From NCBI GenBank assembly GCA_964461765.1, contig CAYWVS010000006.1, forward strand, positions 1 through 64,000: a stretch of DNA of 64,000 nucleotides. The letters are read 5' to 3'. Under the pieces are notes generated by a model that did no database searches, was not told the origin of the DNA, and saw only the letters and a list, made by a program, of their open reading frames with translations. Positions within the stretch are counted from its first letter, which is position 1; every line of letters starts with the position of its first letter. Source of the DNA: JAVVUJ01 sp964461765. Lineage in GTDB: Bacteria > Bacillota > Clostridia > Peptostreptococcales > Anaerovoracaceae. The position numbers and the translations under genes were made by a program. This document shows, one piece after another, positions 1-9,028 of this stretch.

Positions 1-1
1 T

Positions 2-88
2 GGAGGAAAGGATATCACCATCTGCGGTAAGTGCATTGAAATTTGCCCATATACTGAAAAGTACTTAAATAGTCAGGAAAATAACTAA
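2..88 (+). CDS. C-terminal end of a 4Fe-4S (epoxyqueuosine-reductase-like) protein, cut by window edge
   Basis: Only the last 28 codons are in the window, ending in TAA at 86-88. They contain a ferredoxin signature CGKCIEICP (C-x2-C-x3-C-P), which binds part of a 4Fe-4S cluster. The short tail after it (YTEKYLNSQ) resembles the ends of QueG-like epoxyqueuosine reductase homologues in Clostridia. That family assignment is an inference from a very short stretch. A second member-like protein lies at 4629-5303. Confidence 0.55.
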   Translation, partial: GGKDITICGKCIEICPYTEKYLNSQENN

Positions 89-230
89 GACACAAAATCC
101 CGACTATTGCGTGGTTAAGTTTACCATAAAAAAATAAGTTCTAACGAATGCTTAACGTTAGAAGCTTATGTAATCTAACTGGAAAATTTTTGTCATTGAA
201 ATTGCAATCCATAATACAATATAATAAAAA

Positions 231-242
231 GAACAAATGTTC
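231..242. promoter_or_regulatory. LexA (SOS) box upstream of the Y-family polymerase
   Basis: GAACAAATGTTC is a perfect GAAC-N4-GTTC palindrome. It matches the Gram-positive LexA/DinR operator and lies 24 bases before the polymerase start codon. This predicts DNA-damage induction of the polymerase and its small partner. Confidence 0.75.
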
Positions 243-266
243 TCAAGGATTGTAAGGTGAAATGAC

Positions 267-1523
267 ATGGAAAGAACGATACTTCATTCAGATCTTAATA
301 ATTTTTATGCTAGCGTGGAATGCCTGTACAATCCAAAGATTCGGGAATTCCCCGTAGCTGTCTGTGGTGATCAGGAAGCCCGACATGGAATTGTCCTTGC
401 CAAAAATCAAATTGCCAAAAAACTTGGGGTGACCACAGGAGAGGCAATTTGGCAAGCAAAGATGAAATGTCCGGATTTGGTTACAGTCCCTGCAAATTTC
501 TCCCTTTATCTAAAAATCTCTAAATTGGCAAAGGCTATCTATAAAGAATATACAGATCAAGCGGAATCCTTTGGAATTGACGAATCCTGGCTAGATGTTA
601 CAGGTAGCATCTCGTTATTTGGAAGTGGGGAAGCAATTGCAGATACCATAAGAAAAAGGATTTTTCAGGAATTGGGAATTACTGCATCCGTAGGAGTTTC
701 CTTTAATAAGATTTTTGCAAAGCTTGGATCTGATATGAAAAAACCCGATGCCACAACCGTTATCACAAAAGAAAACTTTAAAGAAAAAGTATGGGGTCTT
801 TCTGTAGGGGAACTTTTATATGTAGGACGCTCCACCGAAAACAAACTAAAAAATATTAACATCAATACCATTGGGGACTTAGCCAACACCGACATCAATT
901 TCCTATATGGCAAGCTTGGAAAATGGGGAATCGTATTACACCGCTTTGCCAATGGGCAGGAGGATTCCCCTGTGTCGGATAAAGGAGAAGAAACCTATAT
1001 CAAAAGCGTAGGGAACAGCATAACTGCACCGAGAGATTTGGAAACCAAAGACGATGTCAAAAAAGTTATCTACATGTTAGCCGACAGCGTAGCAGCGAGA
1101 CTTCGTTGTTACAAGCTAAAATGCAGCACCGTGCAAATCTCCATCAGAGACAACTGTTTTTTTTCCTGTGAGAGACAAGCAAAGCTACAGATGCCGTCTT
1201 TTTTGACTTCTGAGATAGCGGAAAAAGCATTTGAAATCTTTGAAACCAAGTATGAAATGCGCAATGCCATCAGAAGTCTTGGAGTAAGGGGAAGCGGGCT
1301 TCTTCCTGAGCATTCAGCAGTGCAGCTTAGTTTTTTTTACGATCTAGCAAAGAGAGAAAAGCAGGAAGCCATGGAGCAAGCCGTGGATAAAATCCGTAGT
1401 CGCTATGGCTACCATGCCATAAAGAAAGGCATCCTTCTTTTGGATCAGGACCTTACGGGAATCAATCCAAAGGAAGAACACGTCATTCATCCACTCAACT
1501 TTTTTGATGGAGGGATACTGTAA
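267..1523 (+). CDS. dinB: Y-family (translesion) DNA polymerase, DinB/Pol IV type
   Basis: This 418-residue protein copies damaged DNA. The N-terminus has the Y-family palm signature with a metal-binding Asp (HSDLNNFYASVE, residues 7-18). The second catalytic motif is GIDESWLDVT near residue 104-113, followed by the SVGVSFNKIFAKLGSDMKKP thumb/HhH region. The C-terminal half is the little-finger domain. The start at 267 follows a GGTGA-type ribosome site. The LexA box at 231-242 predicts SOS control. Its stop overlaps the start of the next gene (TAATGG), so the two are probably translationally coupled. The length is normal for the family. Confidence 0.92.
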   Translation: MERTILHSDLNNFYASVECLYNPKIREFPVAVCGDQEARHGIVLAKNQIAKKLGVTTGEAIWQAKMKCPDLVTVPANFSLYLKISKLAKAIYKEYTDQAESFGIDESWLDVTGSISLFGSGEAIADTIRKRIFQELGITASVGVSFNKIFAKLGSDMKKPDATTVITKENFKEKVWGLSVGELLYVGRSTENKLKNININTIGDLANTDINFLYGKLGKWGIVLHRFANGQEDSPVSDKGEETYIKSVGNSITAPRDLETKDDVKKVIYMLADSVAARLRCYKLKCSTVQISIRDNCFFSCERQAKLQMPSFLTSEIAEKAFEIFETKYEMRNAIRSLGVRGSGLLPEHSAVQLSFFYDLAKREKQEAMEQAVDKIRSRYGYHAIKKGILLLDQDLTGINPKEEHVIHPLNFFDGGIL

Positions 1524-1765
1524 TGGAGGTGCGGAAAAAACCTATTTCGGTTATAGCGAAGTTCACAGAGGATGGAAAGGTGATTCCACACTCCATTTTA
1601 TGGGAGGATGGCAGGACTTTTTTAATTGATCGGATCATAGATACCCGGAAGGCCGCTAGCTTAAAAGCGGGCGGCATTGGCCTACGCTACACCTGTTTTG
1701 TTGCAGGACGGAAGGTATTCCTATATAAGGATGAGGATCATTGGTTTATGGAAATAAAAGGGTAA
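1523..1765 (+). CDS. Small conserved partner protein coupled to the Y-family polymerase
   Basis: This 80-residue protein is of unknown function. Its start codon shares an A with the polymerase stop (TAATGG), which implies a two-gene SOS operon. The sequence looks like a small beta-rich domain (ISVIAKFTEDGKVIPHSILWEDG, with an aromatic C-terminus), with no signal peptide or membrane segment. Similar small genes follow error-prone polymerase genes in other Firmicutes, so an accessory role in translesion synthesis is a reasonable inference. No catalytic motif is visible. Confidence 0.75.
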   Translation: MEVRKKPISVIAKFTEDGKVIPHSILWEDGRTFLIDRIIDTRKAASLKAGGIGLRYTCFVAGRKVFLYKDEDHWFMEIKG

Positions 1766-1767
1766 TA

Positions 1768-2814
1768 TTAGACTTTTAGCTTATTTTGATTTAGGAACCG
1801 ATTTAGCCTCAACTTGGTGTATAATGTCCACAATATTAAGTGCAATATCGGTAGCCGATGACGTAAAATAAATATCTTCATTTTGTCTCTGGGATCCTTC
1901 ATGTGAACTTTCATGTTTCGTAATTTTGCCATGATCTTATTAGCATCTTCGCTTTTAAATATTTGAAAAGCCTCTCTTATCTGGTAAGCTCTGTATTTTG
2001 ATACCATAATCGAAAGAATTCTATTAAGGGCAAAAAGGTCGATTTGGTTTTGGATATTGCCCTGAGTGCAATCCAAATTATTCTCAAAATTAGAGATAAC
2101 TCTTTTAAGGTTGTCAAAGGTGTTTGTGGAAGGTGTATTACATATGGAATTTGGACTATACCTATAGTGGTAGTAGGCATTTTGGGAAATATATATGCTA
2201 GTGGCATTGAGTATGCACAGGTGGACACAAGCAGCGTCTTCTGCTAGGCAGATTTCCCGGTCAACCTTCAGTTGGTTTGGGATATAGAGTTCTTTTTTAA
2301 TGATCTTGTTCCAAACATTGTTGTGGATACACGGAGAAAAAGAATGATCCACATAGGCACACAGGGTTCTGCTGTGAATTTCACTTAGCTGCGCCCCATA
2401 ATAAAATCCTTCAGAAATGCCGTTTTTCACATGATACGTTCCTAGCATTTTATGCTCCCGTATAAATCCAAACGCCAAAATTTCCGGCTGGTACTTGCGA
2501 ATAATCTTCTCCGCTTCAGATAAATAGTCAGGTTCCAACCAGTCGTCGCTGTCCACACAGACAACATATTCCCCTCGCACAATGCTGCAACCGGCTTGCC
2601 GTGCACTGACCAGTCCACCGTTTTTCTTGTGAATAACCCGAACTCTCTGATCTGCTTGTGCATATTGGTCGCAGATTGCAGGGCATTGGTCAGGAGAGCC
2701 GTCGTCTACCAAAATCAGTTCAAAGTCTGGATAATCCTGGCATAGAACGCTATCCACACATTGCCTTAAATAGTTTTCCACTTTATATACCGGTATTATG
2801 ATAGTAAACCTCAT
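1768..2814 (-). CDS. Family 2 glycosyltransferase
   Basis: This 348-residue GT-A-fold glycosyltransferase has the N-terminal signature TIIIPVYKVENYLRQCVDS, the nucleotide-sugar segment ELILVDDGSPD, and the metal-binding VDSDDW (DxD-type) near residue 92. It probably transfers a sugar to a cell-surface polysaccharide or glycolipid. The C-terminal 150 residues are family-variable and basic at the end. The start is preceded by GGAG. It is convergent with the polymerase operon, with only 2 bases between stops, and has no polysaccharide gene neighbours. Donor and acceptor cannot be read from the sequence. Confidence 0.9.
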   Translation of the reverse strand: MRFTIIIPVYKVENYLRQCVDSVLCQDYPDFELILVDDGSPDQCPAICDQYAQADQRVRVIHKKNGGLVSARQAGCSIVRGEYVVCVDSDDWLEPDYLSEAEKIIRKYQPEILAFGFIREHKMLGTYHVKNGISEGFYYGAQLSEIHSRTLCAYVDHSFSPCIHNNVWNKIIKKELYIPNQLKVDREICLAEDAACVHLCILNATSIYISQNAYYHYRYSPNSICNTPSTNTFDNLKRVISNFENNLDCTQGNIQNQIDLFALNRILSIMVSKYRAYQIREAFQIFKSEDANKIMAKLRNMKVHMKDPRDKMKIFILRHRLPILHLILWTLYTKLRLNRFLNQNKLKV

Positions 2815-3045
2815 CAGCTAAACTCCTATCAATAAATCTAATGTCTTCATACTCCCTCAGTGAAATAATGTTAATTTTATCATCTTACCTATAAATGGGC
2901 AACATCATTTTACCCCATCAATAGCACGAAGTTCCCAGTTAAATAAATCCATACCCATGTATAGTTTTTAAAGTTACAAATAAAAGAGAATCCAAAAGGG
3001 CTAAGTAGGAGGTAAAAAAAATCCCCACTTAACCTGTACTTTTTC

Positions 3046-3074
3046 TTGACATAGTACCAAACAGCCTATAGCAT
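3046..3074 (+). promoter_or_regulatory. Probable sigma-A promoter in the 2815-3218 gap
   Basis: TTGACA (3046-3051), a 17-base spacer and TAGCAT (3069-3074) resemble a vegetative promoter for the exported protein at 3219. The rest of the 404-base intergenic stretch is AT-rich with nothing else recognisable except the tiny open frame at 3138. Confidence 0.5.
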
Positions 3075-3137
3075 AGATAGATAAGAGCACTTGATCCTGA
3101 TAAGGTATAGTATATAGCAACAAGGAAGGACATAACA

Positions 3138-3188
3138 ATGGAAAGAGTGGGTGCAGGCATCGGTAAAATCGAAATTGATGAAGATTAA
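3138..3188 (+). CDS. Possible 16-residue peptide
   Basis: This short frame (MERVGAGIGKIEIDED) is preceded by an AAGGAAGG ribosome-binding sequence and lies between a sigma-A-like promoter and the gene at 3219. It could be a leader peptide, a genuine microprotein or the stub of a decayed gene. No family is recognisable. Confidence 0.25.
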   Translation: MERVGAGIGKIEIDED

Positions 3189-3218
3189 GAAGATTGATCT
3201 AAGAAGGGAAAACACAAA

Positions 3219-4112
3219 ATGAGAAACAATGGAAAATTTATTTTGAGAAGATTACTAATCACCATAGCATTATGTTTGATTTTTTCAGGTACGAGCTTTG
3301 CGAATCAGGGTGCAATTCCCCTTAGAAGCACTCTTGAAGGTATGGGAATTGAAGTTATATGGCAGGATGGCACAATACTTCTGTCAAAAGATAGCCTAAC
3401 TATGAAAACCAAGATAGGAAGCGATAAATTAGAGGTATATGACAGAGAATATTTGTTAGATAGAAGTTTATACATAACAGAAGCCAGAACCTTTATGCCA
3501 CAAACCGCTATATCACTTATACAAAATATCATCCTTTATGATAATTCCGTCATTGATGCAAGTGTTGCCGAGCAAGATGAGATACTGCCACTTATCACCA
3601 TTCCTCAAAATAGCGATAAAGTGCTTGTGGGAACGTGGCACAAATACCCGGATAGCTACAAAGATGGCTCAGAGGGATCAGCTAAGTATGGCGAGATTTG
3701 GGTCTTTTTAGCAGATGAAATTAATAATTTTGCAAGAGGAAACAAGTTAGAGGGTGATTTAACTTCTCGTTTTGAACAGTTAATTGGGTTGCCGCCTCAA
3801 AAAGGGTATACACACTTTTCGTTTTTGTGGGTAAGCCCAGATGATTTACTTCGCCCGGCATTTAACACTAATATTCATGAAAATAAAATGACGCTTAGCT
3901 TAGATACCGATGAAGCTTTTTACACTTGGTTTGATGAAAACGAGAAGTATTCCTATGAAAATCATCGATATCCTTGGACTAGGCTTGGTTATACTTACGA
4001 TTGGGCGGACAACAGCAGGGAATATGGTCTCACCGAGTTTATTATAAAGAAAGATGCTCCCTTTACAGTTGAAAAAACATATTCAAACGAAGAATTTTTT
4101 AGTTTAAATTAA
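3219..4112 (+). CDS. Exported protein with copper-amine-oxidase-type stalk domain
   Basis: This 297-residue secreted protein has a signal peptide (basic MRNNGKFILRR start, hydrophobic core to about residue 28 ending SFANQ). It is followed by a divergent stalk domain (PLRSTLEGMGIEVIWQDGTILLS, about residues 34-105) of the Cu_amine_oxidN1 kind common in Clostridia surface proteins. The remaining 190 residues, rich in Trp, Tyr and acidic residues, are not recognisable. A GAAGGG sequence precedes the start. It has no operon partners except the possible peptide upstream. Confidence 0.75.
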   Translation: MRNNGKFILRRLLITIALCLIFSGTSFANQGAIPLRSTLEGMGIEVIWQDGTILLSKDSLTMKTKIGSDKLEVYDREYLLDRSLYITEARTFMPQTAISLIQNIILYDNSVIDASVAEQDEILPLITIPQNSDKVLVGTWHKYPDSYKDGSEGSAKYGEIWVFLADEINNFARGNKLEGDLTSRFEQLIGLPPQKGYTHFSFLWVSPDDLLRPAFNTNIHENKMTLSLDTDEAFYTWFDENEKYSYENHRYPWTRLGYTYDWADNSREYGLTEFIIKKDAPFTVEKTYSNEEFFSLN

Positions 4113-4153
4113 GAAGAGATATTGGCATTATCAAGGAGAGGCAATTATAAACT

Positions 4154-4219
4154 ATGAAAATCTATGCTGTAAATGTTACACCTCTGTATCAAACAGATGT
4201 ACTTAAAAGACATCTCTAA
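4154..4219 (+). pseudogene. Possible stub of a decayed gene in the 4113-4628 gap
   Basis: A 21-codon frame begins MKIYAVNVTPL and stops at TAA. This start resembles the N-terminus of Sfp-type 4'-phosphopantetheinyl transferases, and the following sequence (to about 4310) looks degenerate. The match is short and the call is weak. The remainder of the 516-base gap is AT-rich with no other feature that I can support. Confidence 0.25.
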
Positions 4220-4628
4220 AATTGCCATATGTATCGTCAAAAGAAAGTGCTTGATTATCGATTTGTAAATAATCCCGTGATAGGTTCTGTTTATATGATG
4301 GTATGAAATTTATAAAATATATAGATTCATACCATTCTTTTATGAAATAATCCTACTATTTGCAACGGTTAAAGGTTTTTATCTTTGCTTTATATTATAG
4401 TTTAACAGCTTGGAATCAAGCGTAGTATCATTTACTATATTTTTTGCCCTTGTTTTTGACTCAATTTATGTTAAAATATAATTTATAAAAGAACAAGATA
4501 AATTGTTGAAAACAAAGTGAAATTATTAAAAACAAAGTGAAATAATAATCAATTTATTTTTAAAATTTCTTTATTGCACTTTTGTCCCTTCTGATTATGG
4601 GCGATACACCGTCTAAAGAGGTAAAAAA

Positions 4629-5303
4629 ATGAAAGATGAGATTAACAGTTCGATTATAAAAAAATATGCAATGGATGCAGGAGCAAGCGTAGTTGGTATA
4701 GCTTCTTCCAAAGATTTTGGGTTGGCACTTGACGGTTATAAGCCCACTGATGTACTACCGGAATGTCTTTCAGTTATCGTTTTGGGTGCTACATTTTCAC
4801 GGGAAGTCTTAAAGGATGTAGCCGAATATACCTCAAACCGTAATGCAATGCTAACTAAAATGACTGATATGGCTAAGGTGGTAGCAAAAGGAATAAAGGC
4901 TGATGGATATAAAGCAAAGGTAATCAGTGCGGCAGGAGGCAAATGGGTGGATGGTGATGGGAGGAAAGAGCATTTTGGATACATTTCTCTGAAACACGCC
5001 GCTGAAATTGCAGGGCTTGGTGTCATTGGCAAAAATTATTTACTTACAAATCCTCAGTACGGAAATCTTCTTTGGCTCAGTGCAGTTCTTACTGATGCAG
5101 AGCTAATGCCGGATGAAAAAGCTAAATTTACTATGTGCGATAATTGTAACAAATGCGTTGAGGCCTGCCCTAAGAGGGCATTGGATGACCTTGCCTCATT
5201 TGGGAAAAAAGGGTGCTCAAGTTATTTTAAAATCGAAAATAAAAAATTTATTATAAAATGCTTTTTGTGTCGCACCATATGCCCCCACGCTTTTGGTATA
5301 TAA
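4629..5303 (+). CDS. Epoxyqueuosine-reductase-like 4Fe-4S protein
   Basis: This 224-residue protein has an N-terminal domain like the cobalamin-binding region of QueG-type reductases (ASVVGIASSKDFG; GYISLKHAAEIAGLGVIGKN). It is followed by two Fe-S motifs: CDNCNKCVEACP near residue 171-182, and CFLCRTICP near the C-terminus. It is shorter than canonical QueG (about 380 residues), lacks its C-terminal HEAT-like part, and is probably an uncharacterised reductase paralogue rather than the tRNA enzyme. The start follows AGAGG. A similar protein tail occurs at positions 2-88. Confidence 0.75.
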   Translation: MKDEINSSIIKKYAMDAGASVVGIASSKDFGLALDGYKPTDVLPECLSVIVLGATFSREVLKDVAEYTSNRNAMLTKMTDMAKVVAKGIKADGYKAKVISAAGGKWVDGDGRKEHFGYISLKHAAEIAGLGVIGKNYLLTNPQYGNLLWLSAVLTDAELMPDEKAKFTMCDNCNKCVEACPKRALDDLASFGKKGCSSYFKIENKKFIIKCFLCRTICPHAFGI

Positions 5304-5317
5304 GCCATATGCAATAA

Positions 5318-5497
5318 ACAAAAAGATATATAGGTATTTCCCTTGGATTTCAGGTAGAATCATTAGAGGATATTAAAAAAATAATAGACATAAAAAATAT
5401 TTTTTCTTCTCCGATTTATCAGCCAAGTCCTAAAACAAAATATTTCTTTATAGATGACCCAAACGGTGTCAGCATACAGTTTGTAGAACTTGCATGA
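5318..5497 (+). pseudogene. C-terminal remnant of a VOC/glyoxalase-fold protein
   Basis: A 59-codon open stretch has no start codon and ends in TGA. The tail reads TKYFFIDDPNGVSIQFVELA, which fits the last strand of vicinal-oxygen-chelate proteins (Phe-Asp-Pro-Asn-Gly then Glu metal ligand). The N-terminal half is missing, so this is a truncated relic that fills most of the 5304-5615 gap. Confidence 0.6.
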
Positions 5498-5615
5498 AGG
5501 CTGTTCAATTAGGAAGGGTAATATCTTGCAAGAATGGTCTGTGACTTTGTGATAAAATATTAAACAAATTGATCCATTTTTATCCCAAAGTAAAGGAAAC
5601 AAAAGGAGAAGAACT

Positions 5616-6038
5616 ATGCAAGTACAAAATGAAAAGTGTGTTATCATTGTTGATGAGGCATTGCCGATTGGCATTATTGCAAATACAACCGCCATCATCG
5701 GAATTACTTTAGGCAAGCAGTTTCCGGAGTCCGTTGGGTGCGATGTGACCGACAATAGTGGCCGTTCCCATTTGGGTATCATTCAGATTCCCGTTCCTAT
5801 ACTTAAAGCGAACAAAGAAAAACTTAAAACAATCAGAGAAATGATTTACTCGCCCCATTATGAAGAACTGACATGCGTTGATTTTTCCGATGTGGCACAG
5901 AGCTGTAACGATTACGATGGGTTTATAGAAAAAGCAGCGGGGACTGACGAGAATGATTACACCTATTTTGGCATTGGAATTTATGGCAGTAAAAAGCTTG
6001 TAAATAAGTTGACCGGAAATTTGCCGCTTCTGCGTTGA
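5616..6038 (+). CDS. DUF2000 family protein
   Basis: This 140-residue cytosolic protein is of unknown biochemical role. The pattern KCVIIVDEALPIGIIANTTA, then GIIQIPVPILKAN, then an acidic C-terminal half ending FGIGIYGSKKLVNKLTGN, matches the DUF2000 family (peptidyl-tRNA-hydrolase-like fold). The start is preceded by AAAAGGAGAA. It stands 51 bases before a small membrane protein gene. The family match is good, but no substrate is known. Confidence 0.8.
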   Translation: MQVQNEKCVIIVDEALPIGIIANTTAIIGITLGKQFPESVGCDVTDNSGRSHLGIIQIPVPILKANKEKLKTIREMIYSPHYEELTCVDFSDVAQSCNDYDGFIEKAAGTDENDYTYFGIGIYGSKKLVNKLTGNLPLLR

Positions 6039-6089
6039 AAATTGCAAGGTTTTATAACCATATAGCATAAAGAAAATGGAGGTAGAGTA

Positions 6090-6305
6090 ATGGAAAAATA
6101 CGTTGATACAATGCTTGATAATATTTTTGGTGGTATGACTACTCAGTTAACGATTATTAACATCGTTGTTGGTATTCTGCTCATCATTGTTGGTGTGTAT
6201 CTATTAACACGCAAACCTACAAAAGCAAAGCAATATGCAGGATGGATTTGTATTGGAATCGGGAGCTTGGGAGTTTTGATCCGCCTTTTGATGGTGATTT
6301 TTTAG
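6090..6305 (+). CDS. Small two-TM membrane protein
   Basis: This 71-residue protein has two predicted transmembrane helices (about residues 20-40 and 49-70) separated by a basic loop (TRKPTKAKQYAG). A good ribosome site (GGAGG) precedes the start. No family is recognisable. It terminates in TAG, after which the same frame stays open for about 61 codons to 6490. In an organism with tRNA-Pyl that is worth noting, but no homology supports an extended product. Confidence 0.65.
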   Translation: MEKYVDTMLDNIFGGMTTQLTIINIVVGILLIIVGVYLLTRKPTKAKQYAGWICIGIGSLGVLIRLLMVIF

Positions 6306-6604
6306 TTCCAAACAGTTTTAGTTACATCTTTTTTGAATAGCATTCATAAGTCATTTACAATTCCCTTTGATTTAGATAATTCTAATATAAATATAAAGAA
6401 ATGGGATACTCACTATACATGTATTGGGTTTGAGTATATAATGAGTTGTATAAATTACTTGGGGATAATAAAGCCTAAATATGGGATGTAACAGAACGAT
6501 GAGTTTAAATTTTATATTAAGGGAAATATTATGGGTAAGAAAAAGCGGGCAAACTTTGTTAGGTGATGATATAAGTAAAAAGAAAGAAGATAGGAAGCAG
6601 ATAT

Positions 6605-7090
6605 ATGAATGAATTAAAATATGAACCCCTTAATGACTCCCATGCTAATGACTTACTACCTATTTGGGGGGATGAAGACGTTATTCGCTATACGAATATT
6701 ATTGTTCCCTGCACAGTGGATGAAATAAAAGATAGAATCCGTATTTTAAAGGAGTTTGATGTTTTCATTGTCCGTAATGAGGAGGATAATGTGGTTGGAA
6801 TTATCGGTTGTCCCGCCATTGATAAGGAAAAACAGGAATATGGCATATTTTATCAATTTCGCAAATCCAGTTGGGGGCAAGGATATGCAAAGAAGGCCGC
6901 AGGATGGTTGTTGAATTATATGAAAGGCCAATATAAAGAATTTACTATAATGGGGGATGTGAATGTAGACAATACAGCCAGCCAAAAAATACTGATACAT
7001 TATGGCTTTGAAGTTATCGGTGAAGAAAAAGGTGAACGTAATAATGTTCCAATCAAACTACGAAAGTTTAAGTTAAAGTGGAACGCATAA
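6605..7090 (+). CDS. GNAT family N-acetyltransferase (RimJ/RimL type)
   Basis: This 161-residue acetyltransferase has an N-terminal RimJ-like segment (YEPLNDSHANDLLPIWGDEDVIRY), the acetyl-CoA binding region (SSWGQGYAKKAAGWLLNYM, a Q/RxxGxG/A variant) near residue 90-110, and a C-terminal ENxxS-like VDNTASQKILIHYGFEVIG segment typical for the family. It would transfer an acetyl group from acetyl-CoA to an amine, possibly a protein N-terminus. The acceptor is not predictable. It appears monocistronic. Confidence 0.85.
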   Translation: MNELKYEPLNDSHANDLLPIWGDEDVIRYTNIIVPCTVDEIKDRIRILKEFDVFIVRNEEDNVVGIIGCPAIDKEKQEYGIFYQFRKSSWGQGYAKKAAGWLLNYMKGQYKEFTIMGDVNVDNTASQKILIHYGFEVIGEEKGERNNVPIKLRKFKLKWNA

Positions 7091-7273
7091 AGTGATCCCT
7101 CATTAAACCGTAGCCCAAGTTCCCAATTGGCAACGCCAGTGCCAACATAGATTTTCAAATCTCATAAAAGGTTTTTTTAAATCGTAAAAGTGAAAAGTAT
7201 GATGAAATTAACCGGAGGTGTTCGTTGACTCAATTAAGTGAAAGTAAAATAAAGCCAAGATTAGTAATATTAA

Positions 7274-7315
7274 AAAATCAGAGCATCCACTATTCATATG
7301 GCATGCTCTGATTTT
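7274..7315. terminator. Bidirectional rho-independent terminator
   Basis: A 13-base inverted repeat (AAAATCAGAGCAT / ATGCTCTGATTTT, arms 7274-7286 and 7303-7315) lies between the convergent GNAT and TspO genes. It has A-rich and T-rich flanks suited to both strands. Confidence 0.85.
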
Positions 7316-7332
7316 ACTGTTATCCATAGTTT

Positions 7333-7809
7333 TTAATTAAGTAGAGCTATGCCAAGGTTCAAATAACCCGCAAAGGTAACCCACAGAAGATATGGGATCA
7401 TCAAATATGCAGCTGGCTTTGAAATGCGTGCAAATGCCAAAATAGTAAGTAGAATTAAGAACCACAAAATAATCAGCCAAATAAAGGCGAACCAGTACAT
7501 TTGCAGATTAAAGAACCAAAAAGTCCATAAGAAGTTGAACAATAATTGCAATCCGTATAATTTTATGGCCTTGCTCTCGGCTTTATCAGAGGCGCCTGAT
7601 GTCAAAATCAGATAAGATGCAATACCCATTAGAGTATAAAGTATGGTCCATGCAATAGGAAATACCCATCCGGGAGGGGTTAAAGGGGGTTTGATCAGTG
7701 CTTCAAAGGTACTCATGGTATCCTTGGAAATAAAGCCTGCAAGCCCACCTATTATAAGTGGAACTGCAATGCATATTATTAGTGTTTTCCATTTAATTTT
7801 CAAATCCAT
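7333..7809 (-). CDS. tspO: TspO/MBR family membrane protein
   Basis: This 158-residue protein has five hydrophobic segments. The family hallmarks are present: IKPPLTPPGWVFPIAWTILY near residue 37-56, then the fourth and fifth helices rich in Trp (FLWTFWFF, FAFIWLIILWF) and ending WVTFAGYLNLGIALLN. TspO proteins bind porphyrins and related ligands in the membrane, where they act in stress signalling or tetrapyrrole handling. A GGAGGG ribosome site precedes the start. Length and topology are normal. Confidence 0.92.
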   Translation of the reverse strand: MDLKIKWKTLIICIAVPLIIGGLAGFISKDTMSTFEALIKPPLTPPGWVFPIAWTILYTLMGIASYLILTSGASDKAESKAIKLYGLQLLFNFLWTFWFFNLQMYWFAFIWLIILWFLILLTILAFARISKPAAYLMIPYLLWVTFAGYLNLGIALLN

Positions 7810-7966
7810 TCCCTCCTTACTTCTAATTTATTATATTAAAAAATTTTTAATTATATGAAAGAATTATTTTTTTATTTTAAAATGACCTCCTATTTTTTAT
7901 CATAGAAAGTCATTTTTAAACAAAATCCTGTAAAATATTTATTTGGTAAATTGAGAGCTAAATTCT

Positions 7967-9028
7967 TTAAATAAACTGATAGTAAAACGAACTATCTTGA
8001 AATTTAATAATAAATATTACAGGTTTTGAGCTTTCTTGAACAATTTTAGGTACTTCAATTATGTAATGAATTACACCAATATCAAGGGGATCGATTTCTG
8101 TAATATTTGAAAAAGTAAAATCAGAACCCCCGCTTTCTTCAATGGCAGAAAATCCTGTATAGGAATAAGTATTATCATAAAGAAGCTTCACTGTTGCTAT
8201 TTCGTCAGCATTCGCACCGGTTGTTTTTAAATTTTTGTAATTAACAATTAAGTGAGCATATGTTTTATTATTATCTTTGACCTCATAATAACTATAAAAA
8301 CCACTGGCATTTGTTGGCATTACGGTTTGTGTAAACTCAGCGTGTTTTATTGTCATTTCACAATAATCATTTTCAACTATTGTTTCATCTAAATTCAATT
8401 TAGTATATTTTTCAAATGAAGTATTTTCAATTGGTTTATCAGTTTGATTGCCTATAGTATAAACATTGGAAGATTCCATATTGCCGCATAGAATTGTTTG
8501 GTTATTTACTAATAAAAATAATTCAACGGATTTCCCGCTATCACTTACTTCTTTTGGCACTTCGACTAAAAAATGTAGCCTACCCGTGTCAAGGGGATCA
8601 ATTTCGCTTGTAAATGCAAAATCCGCTCCACCGTTTTCTTCTATTGTTGAAAATCCAGTATACTCATATTGTCCATCGTATAGCACTTTTACATTAATTG
8701 CTTCACCGGCATCTAAGCTTTTGGGGCCGAGATTTTTTACGTGAAAAACTGCATGATAATAAATTTTGGCTGCATCCTTAACTTCATAATAATTATAGTA
8801 GCCACTTGCCTTAGGTGGTTCTACAGTAGAGGCAAATTCTACTGATTTAAATATTATCTCATACTGGGCAGGAATGGATAATGTGTCACCAATATTGAGG
8901 ATTTCCGGGTATTTGGGTTTGGAAGCCTCTTTTTCATTTTGATTGCTTAAACCCTTATTGCTGCTTGAGCAAGCAGACAACACCAAGCAAATAAACAAGA
9001 CTGAGAACAGACAAATTATTTTTCTCAT
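7967..9028 (-). CDS. Lipoprotein with tandem duplicated DUF4352-like domain
   Basis: The protein has 353 residues from the ATG at 9028, which is preceded by GGAG. I chose this over an upstream in-frame start because it begins directly with the signal peptide. The lipobox is LVLSAC (Cys20). The mature part contains two copies of a beta-sandwich domain of about 130 residues. Each has SGxYxYYEVKD, VKxLYDxxYxYTGFSxIEExGGxDF and EIDPLDxGxxHxxxEVPK motifs. The domain resembles the DUF4352/telomeric-repeat-like exported domains of Firmicutes. It is predicted to be membrane-anchored outside the cell; the ligand is unknown. Confidence 0.8.
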   Translation of the reverse strand: MRKIICLFSVLFICLVLSACSSSNKGLSNQNEKEASKPKYPEILNIGDTLSIPAQYEIIFKSVEFASTVEPPKASGYYNYYEVKDAAKIYYHAVFHVKNLGPKSLDAGEAINVKVLYDGQYEYTGFSTIEENGGADFAFTSEIDPLDTGRLHFLVEVPKEVSDSGKSVELFLLVNNQTILCGNMESSNVYTIGNQTDKPIENTSFEKYTKLNLDETIVENDYCEMTIKHAEFTQTVMPTNASGFYSYYEVKDNNKTYAHLIVNYKNLKTTGANADEIATVKLLYDNTYSYTGFSAIEESGGSDFTFSNITEIDPLDIGVIHYIIEVPKIVQESSKPVIFIIKFQDSSFYYQFI

